From Chersky-840 sp035532735 (GTDB lineage Bacteria; Actinomycetota; Acidimicrobiia; Acidimicrobiales; UBA8190), in contig DATKQM010000031.1 of NCBI GenBank assembly GCA_035532735.1, forward strand, positions 62,001 to 126,000: a stretch of 64,000 nt of DNA. Direction: 5' to 3'. Under the pieces are notes generated by a model. It was not told the origin of the DNA, did no database searches, and saw nothing but the letters and a program-made list of their open reading frames with translations. The position numbers were made by a program, and so were the translations under genes. Shown here piece after piece: positions 33,224 to 42,093 of this stretch (position 1 is its first letter; every line of letters starts with the position of its first letter).

Positions 33224-34165
33224 ATGCGCCAGGTGTTCACCCATGAGCCGGTCATGGTCGACGAGGTGGTGGCGTTGTTCGCCCCCGTACCTCAAGGAGT
33301 GGTGATCGACACCACCGCGGGAGGAGGCGGGCATGCGGCGGCGCTTCTGGCGGCGCATGAGCACCTACGTCTTCTCTGTCTCGACCGCGATCCCGACGCT
33401 GTGGAAGCGACGGGACAGCGCTTGGCGCCATACGGCGACCGGGCCCAGGTACGCCGGGCTCGTTTCGACCGTCTGGGCGACATCGCCGACGAGCTGGGGA
33501 TCCGTCCCGGTTCGGCGAGCGGTGTCCTGTTCGACCTGGGCGTGAGTTCCCCGCAACTCGACCGCCCCGAACGCGGCTTCTCCTACCGGGCCGACGCCCC
33601 GCTCGACATGCGGATGGACCCCGACGAGGGCACCACGGCGGCAGACCTGGTCAACACCTGGCCCGAGGCCGAGCTGGCGCGCCTGTTCGCGGCCCACGGC
33701 GAAGGACGATTCGCCCGGCGGATCGCCCTGGCGGTGGTGTCGGCCCGACCCGTCACCTCCACAACTGTGCTGGCCGACGTCGTGCGCTCCGCACTGCCCG
33801 CCGCGGTTCGGCGCCAGGGTGGCCATCCGGCCCGACGCGTCTTCCAGGCGCTTCGGGTGGCGGTGAACGAGGAGCTCGAGGTTCTGTTCGACGCCCTTCC
33901 GATCGCCATCGACACCCTCGCCCCGGGTGGGCGTTGCGTCGCCATCGCGTACCACTCCGGAGAGGACCGCATCGTGAAGGCGGCCTTCCGGCAAGCAGAA
34001 AGCGGCGGATGCACCTGCCCCCCCGGCCTTCCCTGCCGTTGTGGCGCGGTGTCGTTGGGCAAGCTCGTGTTCCGCGGGGCGCGGCGACCCACCCCTGCTG
34101 AGATGGCCCGCAACCGGCGCTCGGAGAGTGCGCTGCTCCGGGCCTTCGAGCGGGGCGCAGCCTGA
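33224..34165 (+). CDS. rsmH: 16S rRNA m4C1402 methyltransferase RsmH (MraW)
   Basis: Methylates N4 of C1402 in 16S rRNA with SAM. From ATG 33224, preceded by GAGGGG, the 313 aa product starts MRQVFTHEPVM as the family does. SAM motif DTTAGGGGHA lies at about 29-38, then DLGVSSPQLD and AYHSGEDRIVK. In-frame starts at 33098 (GTG) and 33116 (ATG) would add 36-42 unconserved residues. A strong GAGGAGGG at 33055 has no suitably spaced standard start after it. A Cys-rich loop (GGCTCPPGLPCRCG) is near the C-terminus. Confidence 0.95.
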   Translation: MRQVFTHEPVMVDEVVALFAPVPQGVVIDTTAGGGGHAAALLAAHEHLRLLCLDRDPDAVEATGQRLAPYGDRAQVRRARFDRLGDIADELGIRPGSASGVLFDLGVSSPQLDRPERGFSYRADAPLDMRMDPDEGTTAADLVNTWPEAELARLFAAHGEGRFARRIALAVVSARPVTSTTVLADVVRSALPAAVRRQGGHPARRVFQALRVAVNEELEVLFDALPIAIDTLAPGGRCVAIAYHSGEDRIVKAAFRQAESGGCTCPPGLPCRCGAVSLGKLVFRGARRPTPAEMARNRRSESALLRAFERGAA

Positions 34166-34620
34166 TGGCCGTGGCGACATCCCCCGAGCGCGCCACGTTG
34201 GCGCCGGCACCGGCACGCCTGCCCGATCTCGACCGTCAGCCCCGCCGGGGCCTCGAAGCGCCGGGCCGGCGCGGCCCACGGTGGTCGCTGCCACGAACCG
34301 CGGCGGTCGCCGGGGTCATCGTCCTGGTGAGTCTGATGATGGTGGTGGCGGCCAGCGCTTCGATGACCCAGGGCCAGGTCCGACTCACCCGGATGCAGTC
34401 GCAGCTGACCGCGGTCCTCGGGCGACACCACGACCTCGAGCAGCGCGTGGCCAAGCTCTCTGATCCTTCTGGCGTCGTCTCACAAGCCCAGCGCCATGGT
34501 CTGGTGGCGCCCACCAATGTGACCGACCTCAATCAGGTGAACGTCTCGACCTCGGCGTCGACGGACTCGACCACTCCCTCGGCCGGGCACGTACCGGTCG
34601 CGTCGACCGGCGGCCCGTGA
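34165..34620 (+). CDS. ftsL: FtsL-like cell-division protein
   Basis: A 151 aa bitopic membrane protein: basic cytosolic segment (1-45), one membrane helix (about 47-67), a short coiled coil with heptads (about 72-105), and a Ser/Thr-rich external tail. Position between rsmH and the PBP gene and topology identify it as FtsL; sequence itself is poorly conserved in this family. The start overlaps the rsmH stop (TGATG) and the next GTG overlaps its stop (GTGA). FtsL links FtsQ/DivIC to FtsW-FtsI. Confidence 0.82.
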   Translation: MAVATSPERATLAPAPARLPDLDRQPRRGLEAPGRRGPRWSLPRTAAVAGVIVLVSLMMVVAASASMTQGQVRLTRMQSQLTAVLGRHHDLEQRVAKLSDPSGVVSQAQRHGLVAPTNVTDLNQVNVSTSASTDSTTPSAGHVPVASTGGP

Positions 34621-36914
34621 TCCGAACTCCGAAGGGCCAAGGACCTGGCGCGCCCCGACCCCGCCGAGCCCGGCAGTCAGCGGGGGACCGGTCAGGCACG
34701 ACCCGGTCGGCTGCGACACGGTCGGCTGCGACACGGTCGGCGGTGACCCGGTCCGCGGGCACCCGACGTCCCGCCGCCACCGCCAAGAAGTCAGGCCGGA
34801 CGCGGGCCGCTGCTCCCAAGAGGTCCGCCACCGCTCCCAATGCGATTCGCCCCGGCGCTCGACCCAGTGGTCCCGCGGCTCGTCCTTCCTCGCTTACCCG
34901 TCGGATCGTGGCCCGCCCGCGCGGCTACGAGCGCCGGGTGGCGCCGCCGACGCCACGTCGGACCCGGAAGTCGAGCCCGGTCACGGGTGGAGTCCAACGC
35001 CGGCGCATCGGTGTCATGCGGGTCGTGGTCGTCCTCGTGTTCGCGGCATTGGCGTTGCGCCTGATCGGCGTCCAGGTCTTCTCCAGTGGGCGCTACTCGG
35101 CCATGGGGGTCGCCGAGGTGAGCACGACGGTGCACGCCCCGGCTGTGCGCGGGGGAATCTACGACCGCAACGGCGCCGCCCTGGCGTTGTCGGTGGCGCG
35201 CTCGAACATCGTGGCCGACCCCTTTCTGATCCATAGCCCCGGGCCGGTGGCGCGTGCCCTCACGTCGGTGCTCGGCGTCTCGACCGGGACTCTGTCCCAC
35301 GAGCTGTCGGAGCACTCGGGGTACGTGTTCCTCGCCAAGGAGGTCGGCTCGACGGTCGCCCAGAAGGTGACCGCGCTCACCCTCCCGGGTATCAACGTGC
35401 TCCCGGCCACCGAGCGCTTGGATCCGGCCGGGACACTGGCAGCCCCGCTCGTCGGCAAGGTGGGCGCAGAAGGCTCGGGGCAGTCGGGGCTCGAGTACCA
35501 GTACAACTCGCTGTTGGCCGGTCGCAACGGCTCTGCGTCCGAGGCGGTCTCGCCCGACGGCGTCCCGCTGCCGGGAAAGACGTCCGAGCGTTCCGCCACG
35601 GTTCCTGGGACCGGCGTCGAGCTCACCATCGACGAGCCCTTGCAGTACGTGACCGAGCAGTCCCTCGGTGCGGAGATCTTGGCGTCGCACGCCAAGAGCG
35701 GGATCGCCATCGTCATGAACACCCGCACCGGCGAGATCCTCTCCATGGCCAACCTGGTGTCGAAGACCGTGCAGCCCCCGACACCCAAGCCCGCACCAAC
35801 CCTTCCGCCGACCCCGACCCCGCCGGGTACCCCCGCCGCCTCGACGACCACTACGACCACGCCACCGCCACCGCCGCCCCCACCGATCACCACGGTGATC
35901 CAGGCCGACCAGAACCTCGCCCTGACCCGCGTCTACGAGCCGGGATCGGTCTTCAAAATGGTGACGTTCTCCGCCGCGCTCCAAGACGGGATCATCTCCC
36001 CGGACGAGGTATTCACGATCCCCAACACCCTGACCATCGACGGCTGGGTGTTCCACGACGCAGAGAACCACCCCACCGAGAAGCTCACCGCCACCCAGAT
36101 CCTCGCCCAGTCGTCGAACATCGGGACGATCGAGATCGCCCAGCAGCTCGGTGAGGGCCGCCTGGCGGCACAGATCGCCACACTCGGCTTCGGTCGTGGC
36201 ACCGGGCTCGGGTTCCCGGCCGAGTCGGCGGGCCTGGTCAAGAGCGATCCCGCCACATGGCGGGTGTCGGACATCGGCGCGACTCCCATCGGTCAGGACG
36301 ACGCGGTGACCGCGCAGCAGGTTCTCGACATGGTGAACACGGTGGGGACCGGCGGCGTGTTCGTCCCACCCCGGCTCGTCCAGGCCACGGTGGCTCCCGA
36401 CGGGTCGGTGACCAAGACTCGCGTCGAGTCGGCGCACCGGGCCTTGTCCCAAGAGGTCGCATCCCAACTCACGACGATGATGGAGCAGGTCGTCCAAGAC
36501 GGCACGGCGGTGACCGCCGGTGTGCCGGGATACACCGTGGCGGGAAAGACCGGGACGGCACAGATCCCCGACCCGGTCCACGGTGGATACATCCCCGGTG
36601 CCTATGAGGCCACCTTCGCCGGCTTCGCGCCCGCCGAGAACCCGGCTCTGTCGGCCATCGTCGTCCTCGAGCGGCCGTCCCCGATCTACGGCGGGATCGT
36701 GGCCGCGCCGGTGTTCTCCCAGATCATGCGTTACGCACTGCACCGTTACGGCATCCCGACGTCGCCCGGCGGCGGGACGACCGGGGGCACGCCCCTCTCG
36801 GTGCCGTTTCCCCAGCTCCCACCCCCGAAGTCCACCGCGGCGAGCACTCCGGGCCCAACCACCACGACGACTACGATCGTCCCTTCCCATGGGAAGCTCG
36901 CGCAAAGGGCGTGA
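34617..36914 (+). CDS. ftsI: Septal penicillin-binding protein (class B PBP, FtsI/PBP3-like)
   Basis: A transpeptidase that crosslinks septal peptidoglycan with FtsW. 765 aa: a cytosolic, Arg/Ala-rich N-terminus with SAATR-type repeats, one membrane helix (about 138-155), the dimerisation domain, then the transpeptidase with SxxK Ser444/Lys447 (PGSVFK), SxN 499-501 and KTG at 644-646. A Pro/Thr-rich insertion (about 385-425) lies just before the SxxK motif, which is unusual. A PTT-rich tail follows the domain (about 720-765). No PASTA domains. Confidence 0.95.
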   Translation: MIRTPKGQGPGAPRPRRARQSAGDRSGTTRSAATRSAATRSAVTRSAGTRRPAATAKKSGRTRAAAPKRSATAPNAIRPGARPSGPAARPSSLTRRIVARPRGYERRVAPPTPRRTRKSSPVTGGVQRRRIGVMRVVVVLVFAALALRLIGVQVFSSGRYSAMGVAEVSTTVHAPAVRGGIYDRNGAALALSVARSNIVADPFLIHSPGPVARALTSVLGVSTGTLSHELSEHSGYVFLAKEVGSTVAQKVTALTLPGINVLPATERLDPAGTLAAPLVGKVGAEGSGQSGLEYQYNSLLAGRNGSASEAVSPDGVPLPGKTSERSATVPGTGVELTIDEPLQYVTEQSLGAEILASHAKSGIAIVMNTRTGEILSMANLVSKTVQPPTPKPAPTLPPTPTPPGTPAASTTTTTTPPPPPPPPITTVIQADQNLALTRVYEPGSVFKMVTFSAALQDGIISPDEVFTIPNTLTIDGWVFHDAENHPTEKLTATQILAQSSNIGTIEIAQQLGEGRLAAQIATLGFGRGTGLGFPAESAGLVKSDPATWRVSDIGATPIGQDDAVTAQQVLDMVNTVGTGGVFVPPRLVQATVAPDGSVTKTRVESAHRALSQEVASQLTTMMEQVVQDGTAVTAGVPGYTVAGKTGTAQIPDPVHGGYIPGAYEATFAGFAPAENPALSAIVVLERPSPIYGGIVAAPVFSQIMRYALHRYGIPTSPGGGTTGGTPLSVPFPQLPPPKSTAASTPGPTTTTTTIVPSHGKLAQRA

Positions 36915-36942
36915 CCGCCCTCGGGGGTCCCCCATCGTGCGC

Positions 36943-38391
36943 ATGGACCGCTTGCTCGAGGAGGTCGAGGTCATCGAGGTGTTTGGGGACCCCGCCGCCA
37001 CCGAGGTCACCGCCCTCGCACTCGACAGTCGACGCGTCGAGCCCGGGGCTCTGTTCTTTTGTCTCCCCGGTGCCCGCGAGGACGGTCATGCCCATGCCGA
37101 CGATGCGGTGGCACGGGGGGCGCAGTCCCTGCTCGTCGAACGGCGCCTGGCGCTGGAGGTGACCCAGGCGGTGGTGGCGCCGGGGACCGCCCGGGCCGCC
37201 ATGGCGCAGATGGCGACGGCCTTCTACGATCACCCGGCTCGGTCGCTCTTGACCGTCGGCGTGACCGGTACCAACGGCAAGACCTCGGTCACCCACCTGC
37301 TGGCGTCGATCTTCGAGGCGCATCGGTGGCCGACGACGGTCATCGGGACCCTCGACGGCGGTCGGACGACCCCGGAGTCGCCCGACCTGCAACGGATGCT
37401 CGCCCACGCCCGCCAGGCGTCACGACGGGCGGTCGTCATGGAGGTGTCGTCGCACGCCCTGGCCCAAGCTCGCGTCGACGCGGTCCTGTTCGACGCGGCC
37501 GTGTTCACCAACCTGTCCCACGACCATCTTGACTACCACGGGACGGTCGAGGCCTACTTCGCGGCCAAGGCGTCGCTGTTCACGCCCGAGCGCGCCGCGC
37601 TGGCTGTCATCAACGGGGACGACCCCTGGGGTCGGCGGCTCCTCGAGCGTGACGCGGTGCCGAGCGTCGCGTACTCGATGACCGAGGTCGGTGAGATCGA
37701 CAGCTCGGCGCGCCAGACCTCGTTCACGTGGCGAGGCCACCGTGTCGAGCTGGCGTTGGCGGGGTCCTTCCATGTTCGAAACGCCCTGGCGGCGGCCGCG
37801 ACGGCGGCGGCGCTGGGGGTGCCTGAGGACGTGATCGTCGACGGGTTGCACCGAGCCGCCCCCGTGCCCGGACGGTTCGAGGTGTTGTCCACCTCGGCTC
37901 CGTTCACGGTCGTCGTCGACTACGCCCACACCCCCGACGGGCTGCGGGTCGCCCTCGACAGCGCCCACCAGTTGGCAGGCGATCACCGCGTCCTGTGCGT
38001 CTTCGGCTGTGGGGGAGGGCGCGACCACGAGAAGCGCCCCGTCATGGGGGCGGCCGCGGCACAGGGCGCCGATCTCGTCGTCATCACCTCGGACAACCCC
38101 AGGAACGAAGACCCCGGCGCCATCATCGAAGAGATCCTGGTTGGGGTGCCCGCCCCGTCAGAGGGCGTCGCTGGGTCAGAGGTGGTCGTCAGGAGCGAGC
38201 GTGCCGAGGCCATCGAGCTCGCGATCGAACGCGCCCGACCCGGTGACGTGGTGGTGGTGGCGGGCAAGGGCCACGAGCACGAGATCGAGATGGGGTCGAT
38301 GCGGGTGCCCTTCGACGACGCCCAGGTGGCCGCGGCGGCGGTGGTGCGACGCGGCGAGCGGGCCCAACCGGGCTCGGACACCACGGCGTGA
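36943..38391 (+). CDS. murE: UDP-MurNAc-tripeptide ligase MurE, meso-DAP-adding
   Basis: Adds meso-diaminopimelate to UDP-MurNAc-L-Ala-D-Glu. The 482 aa protein shows the ATP motif GTNGKT (109-114), EVSSHAL, NLSHDHLDYHG, the modified-lysine region YFAAKASLF, and DNPR (384-387) in TSDNPRNEDP, the meso-DAP specificity signature. This agrees with the full dap gene set in the window. GTG 36937 is an alternative start two codons earlier. Its stop overlaps mraY directly, with no murF between them. Confidence 0.96.
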   Translation: MDRLLEEVEVIEVFGDPAATEVTALALDSRRVEPGALFFCLPGAREDGHAHADDAVARGAQSLLVERRLALEVTQAVVAPGTARAAMAQMATAFYDHPARSLLTVGVTGTNGKTSVTHLLASIFEAHRWPTTVIGTLDGGRTTPESPDLQRMLAHARQASRRAVVMEVSSHALAQARVDAVLFDAAVFTNLSHDHLDYHGTVEAYFAAKASLFTPERAALAVINGDDPWGRRLLERDAVPSVAYSMTEVGEIDSSARQTSFTWRGHRVELALAGSFHVRNALAAAATAAALGVPEDVIVDGLHRAAPVPGRFEVLSTSAPFTVVVDYAHTPDGLRVALDSAHQLAGDHRVLCVFGCGGGRDHEKRPVMGAAAAQGADLVVITSDNPRNEDPGAIIEEILVGVPAPSEGVAGSEVVVRSERAEAIELAIERARPGDVVVVAGKGHEHEIEMGSMRVPFDDAQVAAAAVVRRGERAQPGSDTTA

Positions 38392-39422
38392 TCAGCCTCA
38401 TGACCTCGGGCGGCATCGCCCTGTGGGTGGCCGCCCTCGGGACGCCGTTGCTGATCCGATGGTTGGCCCGCAAGCGTTTCGCCCAGCAGATCCGTGAGGA
38501 CGGGCCGTTCATGCACCTGGCCAAGGCGGGGACCCCCACCATGGGGGGCCTGGCCCTGGTGGCGGCGGCGGGAGTGGGGTACCTCATGGGTCACGTCGGC
38601 ACCCATGTCGCGTTCAGCCGACCCGGGCTGCTCGTGATCGGTGTGACGGTCTGTGCGGGGATGGTGGGTTTTCTCGACGACTGGATCAAGGTTCGTCACC
38701 GGCGCAGCCTCGGGCTCAACAAGCGAGGCAAGCTCGCCGCCCAGGTGGTTCTGGCGGTGGCGTTCGCCGTACTGGCCGAACACTGGGCGGGCGCCAACAC
38801 CCATCTGTCGTTCACCCGGTGGAGTGCCTTGGGCATCGACCTCGGCCAGGTGGGTTGGATCGTGTGGGCGGTGGTGATCCTCGTGGGCACGGCCAATGCC
38901 GTGAACCTCACCGACGGGCTCGACGGTCTCGCCTCGGGCTCGGCCACGTTCTGCTTCGCCTGCCTGGCGGTGATCGGGTACTGGCAGTTCCGCCACTATT
39001 CCCTCTACAACGTGTCGTCGGCACTGGACATGGCGCTCATCTCGGTGGCGCTGGCCGGGGCGTGTCTCGGCTTTCTGTGGTGGAACGCGGCGCCGGCTCG
39101 GATCTTCATGGGTGACACGGGGTCGCTCGCCATCGGCTCGGGACTGGCCGCGCTCTGTCTGCAGATGAACCTCCAGCTCCTGTTGCCCATCATCGGTGGG
39201 CTGTTCGTCATCGAGACCCTGTCGGTGTTGGTCCAGGTGGTGAGCTTCCGCGTCTTCGGCCGCCGGGTGCTGCGCATGGCTCCGGTCCATCATCACTTCG
39301 AACTGGTGGGTTGGCCCGAGACCACCGTCATCGTGCGTTTCTGGATCATCGGCGGCCTCTTCGCCGCGCTCGGGCTCGGCATCTTCTATGCGGACTTCCT
39401 GTCGGTGACAGGGCTGCGCTGA
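38388..39422 (+). CDS. mraY: Phospho-MurNAc-pentapeptide translocase MraY
   Basis: Transfers phospho-MurNAc-pentapeptide to undecaprenyl phosphate, giving lipid I. The 344 aa protein has about ten membrane segments and the family motifs GTPTMGG, LDDWIKV, NLTDGLDGLA, GDTGSLA and HHHFE. GTG 38388 overlaps the murE stop (GTGA). In most bacteria murF lies between murE and mraY; here it does not. Confidence 0.97.
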   Translation: MISLMTSGGIALWVAALGTPLLIRWLARKRFAQQIREDGPFMHLAKAGTPTMGGLALVAAAGVGYLMGHVGTHVAFSRPGLLVIGVTVCAGMVGFLDDWIKVRHRRSLGLNKRGKLAAQVVLAVAFAVLAEHWAGANTHLSFTRWSALGIDLGQVGWIVWAVVILVGTANAVNLTDGLDGLASGSATFCFACLAVIGYWQFRHYSLYNVSSALDMALISVALAGACLGFLWWNAAPARIFMGDTGSLAIGSGLAALCLQMNLQLLLPIIGGLFVIETLSVLVQVVSFRVFGRRVLRMAPVHHHFELVGWPETTVIVRFWIIGGLFAALGLGIFYADFLSVTGLR

Positions 39423-39433
39423 GACGGGCCCGA

Positions 39434-40780
39434 ATGTCTCATCGCGTCCTCGTCTACGGCCTCGGCGTGAGCGGTCTCGCCACTGCGGCCCGACTGCTTT
39501 CCGAGGGCACCCAGGTGGTGGCCGTCGACGACGACGCGGGGGAGCGTCCCCGTCGGGGCGCGGCGGAGCTCGGGATCGACCTGGTGGGCGCGCCCGACGG
39601 GCCCGCCTTGGAGGCGTTGGCGCGCACCGTCGACGAGATCGTGGTCAGCCCCGGGGTGCCGGCCTGTCACCTCGTGTTCTCGCTCGAGGCCACCGTTCCC
39701 GTCATCGGTGAGGTGGAGCTGGCGTGGCGCCGGTCCACGTGTCCGATCGTGGCGGTCACCGGCACCAACGGGAAGACCACGGTCACCACCTTGGTGGAGT
39801 CGATGCTCGAGGCATCGGGACGAAGGGCCGTGGCGGCGGGAAACATCGGTCTCCCGCTGCTCGAGGCGGTAAGCGGTGACGCCGAGGTGGTGGTGGCCGA
39901 GGTGTCGTCGTTCCAGTTGGCCCTCACCTCCACCTTTCGGCCGGCGGTGGGCGCGTGGTTGAACTTCTCTGCTGATCATCTGGATTGGCATCCGACGGTC
40001 GACGACTACCGTGACGCCAAGGCCAAGCTGTGGGCCAACAGCGGTCCCGGCGACGTGGCGGTGGTGAACAGCGAGGACCCTGTGGTGCTCGGCGCGTCGG
40101 AGGTGCCCCGGCGACGGGGGGCCACCCTGGGCACCTTCGGGATCTCGGCGGGGGACTGGACGGTGCGGGCCGGGGTGCTCGTGGGGCCCGACGGGTCCGC
40201 CGTGGCCAGGATCGACGAGCTCGTCCGGACCATGCCCCACGACGTGGTCGACGCCTTGTGTGCCCTCGCCACCGCCTCGGCGGCGGGGGCGAGCCCCGAA
40301 GGATGCCGGCGGGCGCTGCTCGCATTCCGTGGGCTCCCCCATCGCGTCGAGCTGGTCGGCGAGGCTAGCGGGGTGCGGTTCTACGACGACTCCAAGGCGA
40401 CCACGCCCGGTGCGGTGCTGGCCGCGGTCGAGGGGTGCGCTCCGGCCGTGCTGATCGCCGGGGGCCGCAACAAGGGTCTGGACCTCTCGGTGCTCGGCGC
40501 CGCGGCGTCGCGCCTGCGGGGAGTGGTGGCCATTGGAGAGGCCACCGAGGAGGTCGTGTCGGCCTTCGCGGGGTCGGTGCCCGTGACCCGGGCGCTGTCG
40601 ATGGCCCGTGCCGTCGAGGCCGCCACCGCCATGGCCCGTGCCGGGGACTCGGTGGTCCTGTCACCGGCGTGTGCCTCGTTCGACTGGTACAGGTCCTATG
40701 CCGAGCGCGGTGACGACTTCGCCCGCTGCGTGCGCGCCGTGGCGGGCTTCACCGCTCCCGTGGCCGGGGTGACCCGATGA
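39434..40780 (+). CDS. murD: UDP-N-acetylmuramoyl-L-alanine--D-glutamate ligase
   Basis: Adds D-Glu to UDP-MurNAc-L-Ala. The 448 aa protein has the N-terminal UMA-binding fold (VYGLGVSGLATAARLL), ATP motif GTNGKTT from residue 110, EVSSFQLA, NFSADHLDWH and DDSKATTP, all typical of MurD. ATG 39434 is 12 bases after mraY. Its stop overlaps the ftsW ATG (ATGA). Confidence 0.96.
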   Translation: MSHRVLVYGLGVSGLATAARLLSEGTQVVAVDDDAGERPRRGAAELGIDLVGAPDGPALEALARTVDEIVVSPGVPACHLVFSLEATVPVIGEVELAWRRSTCPIVAVTGTNGKTTVTTLVESMLEASGRRAVAAGNIGLPLLEAVSGDAEVVVAEVSSFQLALTSTFRPAVGAWLNFSADHLDWHPTVDDYRDAKAKLWANSGPGDVAVVNSEDPVVLGASEVPRRRGATLGTFGISAGDWTVRAGVLVGPDGSAVARIDELVRTMPHDVVDALCALATASAAGASPEGCRRALLAFRGLPHRVELVGEASGVRFYDDSKATTPGAVLAAVEGCAPAVLIAGGRNKGLDLSVLGAAASRLRGVVAIGEATEEVVSAFAGSVPVTRALSMARAVEAATAMARAGDSVVLSPACASFDWYRSYAERGDDFARCVRAVAGFTAPVAGVTR

Positions 40781-42093
40781 GCTCGGGTGCAGACTCGGCA
40801 CCGGCGTCGCGCCCGGGTCGCGACGGAGCGCCCTCGGCGCACCTCCGGCTCGTCGAAGGCGAGGGAGCGCGACCCGCTGTCCCTGCCCCGGGGGTCGGTC
40901 GCCGGGACCTGGTGTCGACGCGCACGGCGGTGCTCGCCTTGGTGGTGACGTTGTGCGGCATCGGGATCGTTATGGTGCTGTCGGCCTCCGCGTACACGTC
41001 GTTGCAGTACTACGGCTCGGTGTGGACGATCTTCGAACGCCAGCTCTTGTGGATGGGGCTCGGGGTCATCGCCTTCGTGGGAACGGTGAAGATCCGCTAT
41101 GACAAGTGGCGCCGCCTGCGCATCGTGTTGCCATTGATGACGCTCGGGCTCCTCGTGGCCGTGCTCGTGCCCGGCATCGGCATCTTCGCGGGCGGTTCGA
41201 GCCGGTGGATCGGGGTCGGGCCGCTGCGGATCCAACCCTCGGAGCTCATGAAGCTGGCCGTGGCGGTCTTCGCCGCGGACCTCCTGGCCCGCCGGGCCGA
41301 TCGCCTCGAGAAGCCCATCGCCGCGGTGGTCCCGCTGCTCGGGCTGCTGGCGGTGTCGGGCCTGCTCGTGCTGAAGCAGCCCGACATGGGAACCGCCATG
41401 GTGCTCGCCGTCATCACCTTTGCCCTTCTCTACGCCGGGGGCGTGCCCCTTCGTCCCGTGCTCAAGGCCCTGGGGGCCACGGCTGTGATCGGGCTCATCG
41501 TGGGTCTGGCCGAGCCCTATCGGCGAGCCCGGCTCCTGTCGTTCCTCGATCCCTTCGCGCACGCCAAGGGATCGGGCTACCAGGTGGTCCAGTCGCTCGT
41601 GGGCTTGGGCTCGGGCCATCTCTACGGGCTCGGCCTCGGTGGCGGTCGGGAGAAGTGGGGACTGCTCCCCAACGCCCACACCGACTTCATCTTCTCGGTG
41701 ATCGGCGAGGAGGGTGGGCTCGTCGGGACCCTCATCGTCTTGGGTCTCTTCGGCGCCTTGGCGTGGTACGGGTTGCGCGCCGCGGTACGTGCCCCTGACC
41801 GTTTCGGAGCCCTGCTGGCGGTGGCCGCCACGAGCTGGATCACCAGCCAGGCCGTGATCAACATCGGGGCCGTCATCGGCGTGCTACCGGTCACGGGCAT
41901 CCCGTTGCCCTTCATCTCCTTCGGAGGCTCCTCGCTCGTCATCACGTTGGTAGCGGCGGGCATCCTCGTCAACGTGGCGTCATACGAGAGGCCACCCGGT
42001 CTGGCGCGCCCGGCACCGCCCTCGGTCCTGGTCGGTTCGAGCCGAGCCGTCCCCAAGGTCATCGACACACTGCGTCGCCGCGACCGCGGGTGA
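40777..42093 (+). CDS. ftsW: Septal peptidoglycan glycosyltransferase FtsW (SEDS)
   Basis: Polymerises lipid II at the septum together with the class B PBP encoded three genes upstream. The 438 aa protein has a disordered N-terminus of about 45 residues, ten membrane segments and the SEDS motifs SSRWIGVGPLRIQPSE, PNAHTDFIFSVIGEE and GIPLPFISFGGSS. The gene lies between murD and murG as in most dcw clusters; starts and stops overlap on both sides. Confidence 0.96.
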   Translation: MSSGADSAPASRPGRDGAPSAHLRLVEGEGARPAVPAPGVGRRDLVSTRTAVLALVVTLCGIGIVMVLSASAYTSLQYYGSVWTIFERQLLWMGLGVIAFVGTVKIRYDKWRRLRIVLPLMTLGLLVAVLVPGIGIFAGGSSRWIGVGPLRIQPSELMKLAVAVFAADLLARRADRLEKPIAAVVPLLGLLAVSGLLVLKQPDMGTAMVLAVITFALLYAGGVPLRPVLKALGATAVIGLIVGLAEPYRRARLLSFLDPFAHAKGSGYQVVQSLVGLGSGHLYGLGLGGGREKWGLLPNAHTDFIFSVIGEEGGLVGTLIVLGLFGALAWYGLRAAVRAPDRFGALLAVAATSWITSQAVINIGAVIGVLPVTGIPLPFISFGGSSLVITLVAAGILVNVASYERPPGLARPAPPSVLVGSSRAVPKVIDTLRRRDRG

